Shown here piece by piece: positions 23,129-34,144 of a DNA stretch of 60,422 bases. Both the position numbers and the translations under genes were made by a program. The stretch spans positions 1,421,403 to 1,481,824 of the forward strand of contig NMRA01000027.1 of the NCBI GenBank assembly GCA_002633005.1. The letters run 5' to 3'. The notes under the pieces were generated by a model. That model worked only from the letters and a program-made list of their open reading frames with translations. It was not told the DNA's origin and searched no databases. This DNA is from Phoronis australis (taxonomy: Eukaryota > Phoronida > Phoronidae). The first letter of the stretch is position 1, and every line of letters starts with the position of its first letter.

Positions 23129-24000
23129 CCGTAGGAAGCGGGGGGGGGGGGTGCCCCCCAAAAAATTGCAGGCTTCAGGGTTAAACCATGACAACCGACA
23201 TAGGTTTGGGGCCGGGGTCAGTCGAGAAAGAAAGACTACGAATACGAATACGAATAAGAGAGAAAATTCAACAGAACATTTGACAACTCAGTATCAGTGC
23301 ATAGTTTACCCTTTGAGGGCCCTGGCCAGGACATTGCTGTTAGGGTCTCCATTTTTATGGCATACATATTGGTCATTTAAACGTAATTGAAAACATGCAC
23401 TTTATCATTCATACACGTATGTCGAAAAATCGAGAAAATTCGTAAAGCGAAGCTTTTGCTGAGCATATTTATTCACTGGATTTTTTAATTCAGTAAGACG
23501 GTTTCGTAAATACAGAAATGAAAAAATATATTTTCCAGAGGCCCTGTTCTAGCAAAATATAACAAAGACAATTGTCGCTCTCTTTTTTGTGTTTTTCTTT
23601 CTCTAAATTGTGTAATCACTTGAAAAAATAATGACCTGGCACATAACGCCAATTGCTACGCATTTCCTGACTTGAAAATATAGATCTTTTCCTATTTAGG
23701 GGCCCAGTTCTTGAAGAGGACCATTGATGACATTCAAGTGGCCATCCTTTTCATGTTTGAATTGGCAAATTTTTGAGGGGCCCAATATTGGTTTCGACTA
23801 TCTCTATTTTCCTATTTTTTGTGAAATCGCACAACCGGCTTTAATGCCGAGGAAAGTCATTTCATGCATGAAATGCCACTCTTTTCCAAGCTTAAAGATG
23901 TGTAGCCTTTTGCCTTAAGTATCCGATTTCAGATGGGACCCCCTCTCCGTGGGGCGGTTCGGGTGTCCCTCGATACATGTAAATCCGACACTGCCAAGTA
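23129..24000 (+). repeat. 0.87-kb dispersed repeat, copy 1
   Basis: From CCGTAGGAAGCGGG to AAATCCGACACTGCCAAGTA it aligns with 48033-48925 in the same orientation. Shared landmarks include CAGGGTTAAACCATG, CCCTGGCCAGGACAT, AAGCGAAGCTTTTGCTGAGC, CATTGATGA and GTGAAATCG.CAACCGG. The start is G-rich and unstable. No transposase or RT is recognisable. An ACGAAT triplet repeat (23237-23255) is specific to this copy. Confidence 0.8.
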
Positions 24001-25846
24001 TTTGCGAGGTCAGTAGCGTGTAATAATGGTCAGTATGCACGTCTGGCACACAGGAATCAAACGTTGAATTGTATTTTGCTGTAGTTGGAGGCTTTGGTTT
24101 GATGACAAAAGTGGCACATCAATATAGTTAGGGTGGTCTCAATTTCTAATAGAGGCAGCTAGAATTTCTTATGTCGCTTAGAAATATAAGAAATCGTCAG
24201 GTAAAATCAAAAGCCAGCGACTTCACCCTGGATATTGGAAAAAAAAAACGAAGCCCAAAAGCCAGTTTAAAAGACACTGGTCAGTCGCCTCTCGTGTGTA
24301 GACTACAACGGACCACCTCATTAACCTTCAATTCTCTGTGGAGAAGTCTACATTAATCAGCTATCAAGTTTTGAGCATGTTTAATAACTTGAATAATAAA
24401 TGTATTGATTAAACCAATTTACAGTGTTTTATAACCTTTGACAAAATGCGTATCGTGTGATCTGTTTCAAAGGAACAAAACTGAGCATACATTTTTTATG
24501 ACTAGCACGTGAACCTACATCTGCATTTTATAATTAATTCAAATATATGTTTCTCAAAGTATTCATGCGCTAGGTCAAGCATTGCTATTATACAATTGGA
24601 AGTAGACTCGCGCATGTTTGGTAAATAGATTTACTAAATTTTTTAGTCTTTTTGAGATCAATATGAAAACCACGATATGGAATAATTATTGTAATTGTAT
24701 TGGTCAACCTTTGCACACTGTGTGATATGGAGGCAGTTCGTATTTATTAAAGACTCTAATTAAAAATAGAGATGGCGAAACGAAATACAAAAGACATACT
24801 CCGGAGACGTACACACAACCCCCATGTACAGAATACTGTACAAACGAAACATACCGGTTGTAATAAAGAAACGTGGGGGTGAGCCGATGCAGAAAAAATG
24901 TTGAGATAATGAAAAGAAAACACAGGCAACCAATAATAGAAAAAGGTGTGTGGATGGGGAACAGTGAAGCGCGGAGGATTTATGCATAGGAAAACGGGGC
25001 AATGTACAAGTAAAATACAAATAGGCGTGCTGGTGTCTCAAAATAATAGATGCGAGTCCCACAATGTGCAGATCCAATTTTATACGTGTTAAAATTCTTT
25101 GCTAAAGACGATGCGCTGAGGATGCGGCGTAGACACACCTCTCAGAACTAGGCAATAGGTAAACTTTGCAAAAGTGAATTATTGTAAAAATAATTGGAAA
25201 CAATAATAATGGCAGAATGAATGTTCATAGCTGGCATCGATACATAGTACAGATAATGGAGTAGTTTCGAGCCAGTCCTGAGCCCTTCGTCGGGGTATTG
25301 GCGGGAATCTTCGTGTCACATGATCAACAGTGGGTGGTCATTGGCATATGGTTGCCCAACGCCACCTCATGGCTACCTGCAAGAAGGCGCTGGTCAAACA
25401 GCCGGTAATTCATATCCACTGAACCTGTTCACTTTTGTTTTATTTCTCATGATTTCGACCGCTTCTCTGATTTTAGGATTCCAATTTTTATTTTCTCTAG
25501 ATAGCATTTCGACTGTCGGTTTGCAAATGATGTAGAATGTTCTCCTACGGCTGTAGGGTTGCTAGACGAAAGAGACGCAAAACTTTGCAATTTACAGGGT
25601 AAAATGGCTATAAAATCAGAAAACCAATCGCAATATATTAAAGTCGTTTTACCCACTAAATTCCGTTCTTCTCAAACAATTTTTGTTTGTGCCTTTAGTT
25701 TAATAAATTTTAGGTCAATTGCACAACTAGTGTGAAATCCAGCCTAATCGATTAACAAATTAATGCGCGTAGTGTAGCAGCCATGCTGAAGAATACCTAG
25801 TCGCTAAATCATTCTCTTGTTATGCGTCATTTTTTACTGTTTTCAA
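24001..25846. other. Intergenic, nothing seen
   Basis: AT-rich DNA with no supported gene, RNA or repeat. Confidence 0.5.
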
Positions 25847-25988
25847 AGACGCCGAGCCATGACGGCGTTTTCCCCTTCAGTGACTTTACCCGACGGTTGT
25901 GAGCGTGTGATAACATCTAGCTTCTTCAATTTGTTAACTGCCAAGCACAGTCTTTTGTCTGGTATGACAACAGGCAGGCCAATAAGGG
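25847..25988 (+). repeat. Dispersed repeat pair, copy 2
   Basis: Homologous to 20465-20613 in the same orientation. Confidence 0.6.
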
Positions 25989-27433
25989 TACATAATTTTT
26001 TCTTTTCTTTTTTCTTTTGTTGCAGGTGAGACATGAAGTAGCATTAAAAACAATAAACGCACTTTCAGCTACACATACACACCTGTGTGCCTATGAGGAT
26101 AACAGCAAAAAGGGAAAAATCAGATAAGGAAATGAGCTATAAGGATCCAACTGTCCAAAAATTTCTTGTGATCACAATTTTTTCTTGAATATATATTTTT
26201 CTAAATCATGGAAATTAATAATTTCCATTTTGGCAACTTCCAAATTTGGTTGAAAGTTTTTCAGTCTTCTTTTGCGGTTTCCATAGACAAATTATTAAAT
26301 CACATATTTTGGTCCATCAAATTTCCCAAGAAAAAAGTTCAAAAGCACTTTCTGACAAATCCGTTTGCTAAACGACATCCAAAAATATTTTGTAATATCA
26401 CAAGACTAGTACAAATGGAGAAGATCCTATGATTCATTTTTACAGAAAGAGAAATCATTTGGTAAACCTCCAATCTTGTGAAGATAAATATTTGAACTTA
26501 TAACTCTATGAGTAATCCTGAACTGGAATCTCATTAAATTGTTGTGCTGGGTAAAATTAATCGAATAACCATTGACTTTCCTCCTCCACTCCTTAGTTGT
26601 GATGTTTAGGGCCTGCTCTCACTTAAATTCTGCTTTCTAATAGTTTTTGTCGAACTTTGTTATGAATCGATTATAGATTATTTTGTTTGAATAAGACATA
26701 CTGTCCAAGAAAATAGGAGAAACATGTGGGAGGGAAATCGTGAAAATAGAATTTCTCCTACCTTTCAAGTATTTACTTATGACCCTTATTAGACCCTGGA
26801 AATGGGTAAACGTTGGATAAGCGCCTACTTATTACAAAAACTTGATAAGACAAAAGTCGACCATCATCACCAATGAAATTATGTACATAAACATTCACTT
26901 TTCATACCACTGTCTATGGAAAATACAGTTATTGTCCATTCTGATGCCTGAATTATACCACAGCGGTTCATCGGATAGTTTTCAGTTTTAATTTTCTAGC
27001 AGGGCATTAATTCTCCAAAAATACTTCTTTCCAAAAGGCATCATTTGGATTTCTTGAACAAAAAGTATTAAAATAGTATTTACCAAAATGTAAGTAATCA
27101 CATCTCTAATACCTTTCTGTTGGTCCAAAATATGTTTTTAGAACTGGTTATTTGATGTTATAAACCTTCTGAACCATGCATGACGAAAGATGAATCATGT
27201 TACGGGCACCTTCAGGAAAATTTTGTGTCATTGTAGTTCGGCTTATTTCGTCAGTTTTACCATTTCATATAAGTCTACAGAGCATCCGTTCAATAGATTG
27301 AATTGTTTCAGAAGGCGATGGTAAAGTGAAAAATAAGTGCCCGAACTTGGGTACTATAAATGCTTTGACTACTGTAATTTTACCTAGAGAGTACTGTACA
27401 TGTAACTAAATGTCGCTTGGACCATGTTAACAT
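25989..27433. other. AT-rich intergenic, nothing seen
   Basis: No gene or repeat is supported. Confidence 0.5.
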
Positions 27434-27600
27434 GTGCGACTTTAGATTGTGTGTGACGACTTGGGAAAAATACCACCAGAATAACTAAGAAAGTCAGTCA
27501 ATAATTACCCCAGAATTCGTTTCAAAATTTGTGGCGACTTCTAAACTTAAAATCACTAAATGTTGTTCTAGATTCAATACCCTTGGTACACAATTGTTCC
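27434..27600 (+). repeat. Dispersed repeat, copy of 57493-57676
   Basis: The TTTAGATTGTGT, GGGAAAAAT, ATTCGTTTCAAA, GGCGACTT and GATTCAA.ACC.TTGGT blocks align in order with 57493-57676 in the same orientation. It is non-coding. Confidence 0.6.
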
Positions 27601-28754
27601 GGTTTTTTTCATAAAATCGGTGCATTTGCTGCCCTCAGCCGTCAGCACGCGCAGGAAGTAAAGACAGAAATCGGAATTGTTCGGCAAAAATCGGCAGGGT
27701 CTGAGCACGAAACGTGCCTCTAGTGTGTCCAATCGTCTGCGTTTATATTGATGATTTTAAAGTCAGTTTTGGCGACCTCAGATTACGTTTGGTGAACTTG
27801 GGATTTTCGCGATGTCGCATTTGGCGACTTGGCGTCAAGCTGCATGTAAGCGTCGAGCTCTCATTTTATTATAACAATTATTAAGTTGTTACAGTCAATA
27901 AATCATATTTCTACTTTGCAATGATGCTTTTTCAATTCATGAATTTATAACCGCATTTATGACAGTATATAAAATTCTTAAGATTATTAAATTCCCAACC
28001 AAGAATTTTATTTTCATTATCTAGAAACTCATCTCAAAGTAAGAGCCATGTTTTAAGTTCTTAAACCTGTTTGGCGCCATATGTGGGCTTACCTTAAATA
28101 ATCAACAATGCGAGGAAATGTATTTGGGCCGTCGTTCTGATGCACAAATTTTTTTATGATATTAATTGCCCATGAAAAACCATCAAGTGCTTGGGTATAT
28201 ATTTTGGTAGTTATGAACAAGATAGAAAAAAGCAAAATTTTGAAGAAAAAATGGTAAAACTCAAGCAAACCTTCTGTTTGGAAATCAAGAAAACTAACTA
28301 TAAAAGGTATAATAATTATAACTAAAACCTCGGGTTTATCAAAGCTCACCCATGGGATATCTTTCCTTGGACTGACAAATGACCTTGCTGAACAAATAAC
28401 CAGTATTATATATGGACAGGAAAACACCCAAATGTAAAGAAGGGGGTTACTGGTTCCTAGCTTAAATCCAATCAATTTTATCAAGTGTCTTAAATGAAAA
28501 TATTACTTTGAGTAAAAGCGATCTGATTATATTGGTTCTCGCAATACTTCTCGACTAATTATGTCATAACTATAGTTCAATATTTTACTTATACTCGCAC
28601 TAAACAACTTGAATTAGCACTGAACATCTTTGCCTTTATACAATCTATTCCAATATCATCACCCCTGTTGTTGTAAAATTTAAAAAAGTAAGTAAACCGG
28701 ACTTACAGGAAATAGAAATTTGGGAGAGCCTGCATACCATGTTTTTGTTATGAA
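27601..28754. other. AT-rich intergenic
   Basis: A 131-codon minus-strand open frame (28089-28484) encodes hydrophobic residues but matches no family I recognise. I do not call it a gene. Confidence 0.45.
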
Positions 28755-28840
28755 TATGCGCACACCCAGCCTATATGGTGGGCTCGAGTTGAGAAAGTGG
28801 ATTTCGAGCCCCCTGAGCCCCCCCCCCTGGGTGCGCGCAT
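28755..28840. mobile_element. Short MITE with GCGCGCACCCAG ends
   Basis: It starts ATGCGCACACCCAGCC and ends CCCCTGGGTGCGCGCAT. Only the ends of the family seen at 22447 remain, so this is an internal-deletion form. Confidence 0.7.
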
Positions 28841-28926
28841 GATTACTGTTTTCAATTGTTTCTGTAATAATTCATTTGTGCAACGTATATAAATTTAAGC
28901 AACGAAAAGTTTACCTTTAGTTGCTT

Positions 28927-29172
28927 GGGCGCACCCGGGAGAGGGGGACTCGGAACCAATTTGGCGAATTGGGCAAAAAAGTCCGCCTCAGTGAAACAAA
29001 AAGTCCGAGTAAACGAGATAAAAGTCCACAAATTTCACGAGAAGTCGGCGCGGATGCACGGTGCGTAGGCCTGAATGCCCCGTTTTTTTCAGTAAGTCCT
29101 CGTGGCTTTCAGCAAAAAGTCCGCATACCGCCAAATTCGAGCCCCCTATATTTTAGGCTGGGCGCGCGCATG
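28927..29172. mobile_element. MITE with GCGCGC ends, near-full copy
   Basis: It carries GGGCGCACCCGGG at one end and TAGGCTGGGCGCGCGCA at the other. Inside are AAAAAGTCCG, AACAAAAAGTCCGAG and ATAAAAGTCCAC, inverted relative to 22447-22693. Confidence 0.7.
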
Positions 29173-30185
29173 CCTTGTAGAAGAACCCAATCCAGTACAT
29201 TAGTGTTGCTGACAGCGGCGTACAGTGCATTTGCCAGTGTCCCACTTTTTTAAATTTTTCCGTCCCGCCACACCACTGATCGATAAATGCCCCGGTTTTT
29301 GACACACAGCAAAGTTGACATGTAGGTTATAATCAATTCGCCGTCTGTAGCAGACTTGTCTACCCTTTCGAAAGTGCTGATACCTGATGTTTTCAGCACC
29401 TTCGAGCAATGGAGACAATTAAACAGCTTAAGAACGGCAGCCTCCTCAAATTTAGTTTGACATGATGGCTCGTAGCAAGCGGTACGTCTGTAGGCCTACT
29501 TAATTAGCTCACTGGTAATATGTTACATAAAGTTCAATAATTTTCCACGTGGCATAGCCATATTTTCCTGATCGACTAAAAAGTACGTTTCTTGGCTCTT
29601 GCAGCCCCCGTTATTTCCCATTCAACTGTAGGCCTATTAAAAAACAAGAAAAAACGTTATCGGGCATTTTTCCGACAGTGGTTGTTACATCTTCCCAGCG
29701 TTCTACAAAAGCGATGTCTGTACCTCGTCCTGTGTTGTAGCGAACATTTCACTCTTGCGTTTTGTAGGACTCTTTATCCTGAGGGTCCCGCTTCAATTTC
29801 CATTTTTTCATTCTTCAATGTCACAGACCGGTGACAACTTACGCAGAACTGAAACAGTAGAGTCCGCTTTCTTTAGTAACATATGACAATCGCAAAAATG
29901 TGCTCCAATGTCCCTTATTTACGGTGAATCATACACTTCAATACATGTACCAGGATCACTATTACTTTTTGAACAAGAGTTTATTTCTAAAAGTTTTTTA
30001 TGGAAAGTCCTACACTGCAACGGATTTGATGAGCTATCCGGCAAATCTTTGAAGTCACGACCGGGTATAGATGTTTGCCAATTTTTTATCATAAAACATT
30101 TATCTGCAAATTTTGGATGGATAATTGGAGTAGCTTAAAGCATTTTGGGAATGTCACTTTACCCTATGGATATCGTGCCACTGTT
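29173..30185. other. Intergenic, nothing seen
   Basis: Short open frames only. TAGGCCTA palindromes occur at about 29491 and 29628. Confidence 0.45.
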
Positions 30186-30304
30186 GGATACGATACTCGA
30201 AATAAAAAATATACCAACATAGCACTCATAGTCGTAATTTTCCGGAAGCACTTTTCATAGTGTTGTTATTGCCGTTGCGCACTGACTGCACCAACGCGTG
30301 AATT
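30186..30304 (+). repeat. Repeat shared with 38371-38494
   Basis: The ATACGATACTCGAAAT, CATAGTGTT, TTGCGCA.TGACT and ACGCGTGAAT blocks align in order with 38371-38494. Weaker similarity continues to about 30400, against 38800-38840. The second copy is interrupted by a MITE (38513-38712). Confidence 0.65.
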
Positions 30305-30609
30305 CTACTAACTTGTGAGGGTTGTTTGTCGTGTTCTTAGGACCTCGTACTGAGTTATACATAACTCCCAGGTATTTAATCAAGCTTATCGGGACTTATT
30401 CCCACCACAGATTGAGAAATGCAGGAACCAATAATGTTAGCTCTCGACGCTATGACAATCGCCACTCCGCACATTTGCCCTAGCCAAAAATTCCTGCCAA
30501 TCATGAATAATGCATTGGCATTGCTCGGCTGCACTGCCCTGGTCTCATTTTCAAATTCAGCTAGATTCATATATTCGATGGGCCCGGCCTGGCTTAAGTT
30601 CATTAATGA

Positions 30610-30745
30610 CTTAAGTCTAAAATTTGTCTCAACTTGACTTCCAAAGTTTTAAACTTCCATATCTGGTAAGTTAGTCAAAAACTTGCCTCAAAGTCAAACG
30701 TAAACCACTTTCTTAGAACGGACTTGAAGACAACATGAAGTTTTA
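30610..30745. repeat. TAAGTTAGTCAAA repeat, copy 1
   Basis: The GTCTCAACTT, TAAGTTAGTCAAA, CTTTCTTAGAA and GAAGTTTTATCTTAAA blocks recur in order at 36833-36985. Confidence 0.6.
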
Positions 30746-30757
30746 TCTTAAATTCAG

Positions 30758-31020
30758 TGCTATATTATTGGGACATTGTAATTGGATAATCAGGATGTCT
30801 TGAATAAGAAATACAAAAAAAAAATTCCACCACAAAGTTTGATAAGTTGATTGTTGAAAATTTATCAGAAACATATCGTATCATACTTGTATATTGCCGT
30901 GCTCCAAAACTTTCTTCTGTGCAAAAATTTGTAAACGAAGTTGAAAATACTAGTCAATGAAATGCATCCAAGATCAATTCTGCATTATTTCATGATTCAC
31001 ACAACATGTTTACATATCAT
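30758..31020 (+). repeat. Duplicated zinc-finger 5' flank, part 1
   Basis: It aligns with 43786-44047, upstream of the decayed zinc-finger copy. Shared blocks are ATATTATTGG, TGTAATTGGATAA.CAGGA, CACCACAAAGTTTG, AAACTTTCTTC and TGCATTAT.TCATG. It is part of the same segmental duplication as gene A. Confidence 0.75.
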
Positions 31021-31362
31021 CAAGAGGGCTGTTGTGTTTGTTTCAACAGTGGCACGATATAGGGTATAGTGAAAACGCGCATTTTAAAATGTGTCAATTA
31101 TTGAGGGTGAAATCGACACATTTCATTTCGCGACCAAAACCCGCGGAAACTTCCTAATCATGCCCAGAAAAACAAAAGTCCGCAAACCTCAAATCTGTCG
31201 CTGCTCCGCTCTGCCAAAGAGAACGTACCCGTGCGCCACCTGTCTTCAACTGGCCAGTATGGACGTGCGCCCCTTGTCTTCCACTGGCCAGGCTCCAACC
31301 CGACGGCTACCGTAATTCTGCACTCCGGCGCCCATAGTCATATACACATTTCTTTGTACTCG

Positions 31363-32598
31363 CAAAATTTTTCAACCCAACGTTTCTGAAAGCGACACAA
31401 ATGGCCAATAATCGACACATTTCTTGGGACTTAGAAAATTTTGCACATTTACACAGGGGACAAACCGGCCTGCAGCGCTCTGGCCTCGGCACCGCAGACC
31501 CCGCAAGCTGCCAGACTTGACACCGTGGACCGCCGTCTGGGGAGTTTTCACAGATAGCCGGAACACTACTAGGACTGTATCTCGCCGGCCTGACCATTGA
31601 CCCCCCTGTATGCTTACCTTTGTTAATTTTCAAAGCACCTTTGAGAAACCAATGGCCAATAATCGACACATTTTCTCGAAACTTAGAAAATTTCGCACAT
31701 TTACGCAGGGGACAGACCAGCAGCCGAGCTCCGGCCTTGGCACCGCAGACCCCTCAAGCTTCCGGACTTGACAATGTGGACCGCCGTCTATGGAGTTTTC
31801 ACAGATAGCCGGAACACTACTAGGACTGTATCTCGACCCCCCTGTATGCTTACCTTTGTTATATTTTCAAAGCACCTTTGAGAAAGCGACACAAATGGCC
31901 AATAATCGACACATTTCGTTGGACTTAGGAAATTTTTCAAAGCAACGTTTCTGAAACCGACACAAATGGTCAATAATCGACACATTTTCTCGGAACTTAG
32001 AAAATTTTGCACATTTACGCTGGGGACAGACCGGCCTGCAGCGTTCCGGCCTCGGCACCGCAGACCCCGCAAGCTGCTGGACTTGACTCGTGGACCGCCG
32101 TCTGGGGAGTTTTCACAGAGTACCCGGGACACGACTAGGGACTGTATCCCGGCCTGCGGATAGACCCCGCTGTATGCTTACCTTTGTTACATTTTCAAAG
32201 CACCTTTGAGAAAGCGACACAAATGGCCAATAATCGACACATTTCGTTGGACTTAGGAAATTTTTCAAAGCAACGTTTCTGAAACCGACACAAATGGCCC
32301 ATAATCGACACATTTTCTCGGAACTTATAAATTTCACACATTTACGCATGGGACAGACCAGCGTCCGCGCTCCGGCCTCGGCACCGCAGACCCCGCAAGC
32401 TGCCGGACTTGACACCGTGGACCGCCTTCTGGGGAGTTTTCACAGATACCTGGGACACGACTAGGGACTGTATCCCGGCCTGCCGATAGACCCCTCTCTA
32501 TGCTTACCCCGTGGACCGTCATCTGTGGAAACGTATCGGGCTCCAGCGGAGCGCGGCTGCTGGTCTGTCCCCTGCGTAAATGTGCGAAATTTTCTAAG
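31363..32598. repeat. Tandem array, about 4 units of 245-329 bp
   Basis: The landmark GGCACCGCAGACCCC recurs near 31490, 31741, 32056 and 32383. TATGCTTACC recurs near 31608, 31848, 32172 and 32500. Spacings are about 240-250 in the first interval and about 315-329 later. The longer units contain an extra block of about 75 bp with a second AATAATCGACACATTT. Minus-strand open frames across units are repetitive and not credible genes. A separate short duplication (CTTC.ACTGGCCAG) lies at 31245-31290. Confidence 0.88.
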
Positions 32599-32599
32599 T

Positions 32600-32752
32600 T
32601 TGCCAGGTATCTGTTGAGAAGTGTAAAATCTCAGCTCGCATATGTTAGAAATTCCAGGTCCCATGTTGCAACTTGATCCAAGCTGGCCAAAATCTCAGCT
32701 GGCATTTTCAAATTTCAGGTTGCAGATATGACCTGCAGATCATTGTGTCGAG
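32600..32752 (+). repeat. Duplicated zinc-finger 5' flank, part 2
   Basis: It aligns with 44149-44304. Shared blocks are TGCCAGG, AAGTGTAAA, TCAGCTCGCA, CATGTTGC.ACTTGAT and CAAATTTCAGGTTGCA. In the sister locus, parts 1 and 2 are only about 100 bp apart, whereas here the tandem array separates them. It may include promoter or 5' exon sequence. Confidence 0.75.
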
Positions 32753-34129
32753 CTCTGTTGCTTAGGGAGCCATATCTGAAATTTGTTGCCACTTTGTTTT
32801 CTGCTGTACATAAACTTTAGTCATGATAGCCTGTAATGATAAACAGTACCACCATCTTAACTGGCCCCAGTCTAGAAATTGGACTTCCAGGTTTTGGCTG
32901 GCACTGATTAAACCAACAAAGTCATGTGACTATGAACACCGTTTGCACATTAAGGGGATACCTTAGGCCATTGATGTCTTTATATCTCAGCTCAATGAAA
33001 TACTACCGCAGTCAACCTTTTTTATCAATAGTCCTTAGTTGCCCTGAGCAGCACCTGATCATTTTTACACTGCTCTCGCCAGGGTATATGATGTCTTGTT
33101 CCCAGGCGCGAGCAAGACTTGATGTATTGATATTACGCATGGCGTCAATACGTGACTGGGAATATGTGGACTAACTCCACTTTTATAATCAAATGGCGAC
33201 GACATCAATGTCAAACCCTGAATCAGTAATTTCTGGTATCGATTCTTAACTCAATGTTCATTTAAAGAAGACAAAACCATTGAAGGCAAATGGAACCATC
33301 TATACTTCAAATTCCACTGCTCACTCACCCTTTAAAAGCTGTCTCTGCTGAAGTTATTCCAAGGTGCATGCTCTAAATAACCTCGCATGTGGTGCAATAA
33401 GAACAGCATGTGTCCACAATGGATTGTTGCAGAAAAAAAAAAACTGGCGGGGAATGATTCGGGCTGTGAACTTCACTTTCAGATTACTAAGTAGTGCTCA
33501 GAAAGGTCCATTTATTTACTAGGACAACTAGAAAGTTTTAATTTTACCAAAAAAAAAAAATTCTGAAGCGGTTGCCTTCCTCTTTAGAAACGCCCCCTTC
33601 TCCTTGAGTTTGTGGTTACTGGTGGTTTAGCAATGCCATTATTCTGCTTTTCAGAATTAAATTGTATATTGATCATATACGTCAACTTTGTGTGCCATGA
33701 AATAAAGCACCATCTTTTGATCAATGTACTGTTGCTGATTTTTCAACCCACGATTTTTCTCCCTCCCCCCCTTGTTCTTCCCTCCCTCTCCTTGTTCTCT
33801 GCACTTTTTGGGGGTCAACACTTTTGGTTCCCTGCAGTTCCACCAGCCACACACAAATTTTCACTGCAGCAACAGAAGACTAGTAAAGTGGGTGCAAATT
33901 ACAACAATTTTTTTGCATATTTTTCTACTGTTCATCACAATTCAAGCATTGCTGCAATTTATAAAAAAATGCCACAGTATTTCTGGTGGCTGCAGTTTGT
34001 GCAAATTTGAACAGTTTCTAGCCCCATTACATTCATCAATGAACCAGATAGTTTGAAACCTTTTGTTTTTTGTTTTCCAGAAAGGGTATTAGTGGAGTTA
34101 ATTAAGCCGTTTCTTTTTCCTGTTTTCAG
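32753..34129. other. Gene A upstream region or 5' intron
   Basis: No separate gene is supported. The last part (about 34010-34129) resembles the sister locus at 44500-44614 and ends in a pyrimidine-rich tract plus CAG. It is therefore probably a 5' intron of gene A. Confidence 0.5.
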
Positions 34130-34144
34130 GTATTAACTCTTGCC

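Noticed and set aside
28089-28484. 131-codon minus-strand frame with an NPLLY word, resembling a GPCR TM7
   Set aside because: No other GPCR signature surrounds it, the order of segments is wrong, and the AT-rich DNA easily yields hydrophobic open frames.
31307-32415. Minus-strand frames of 100-120 codons with repeated MCRLL(A/T)ICV and CENSPDGGPR words
   Set aside because: They arise only because the tandem array repeats an open stretch. Frames shift between units and no domain or start context supports coding.
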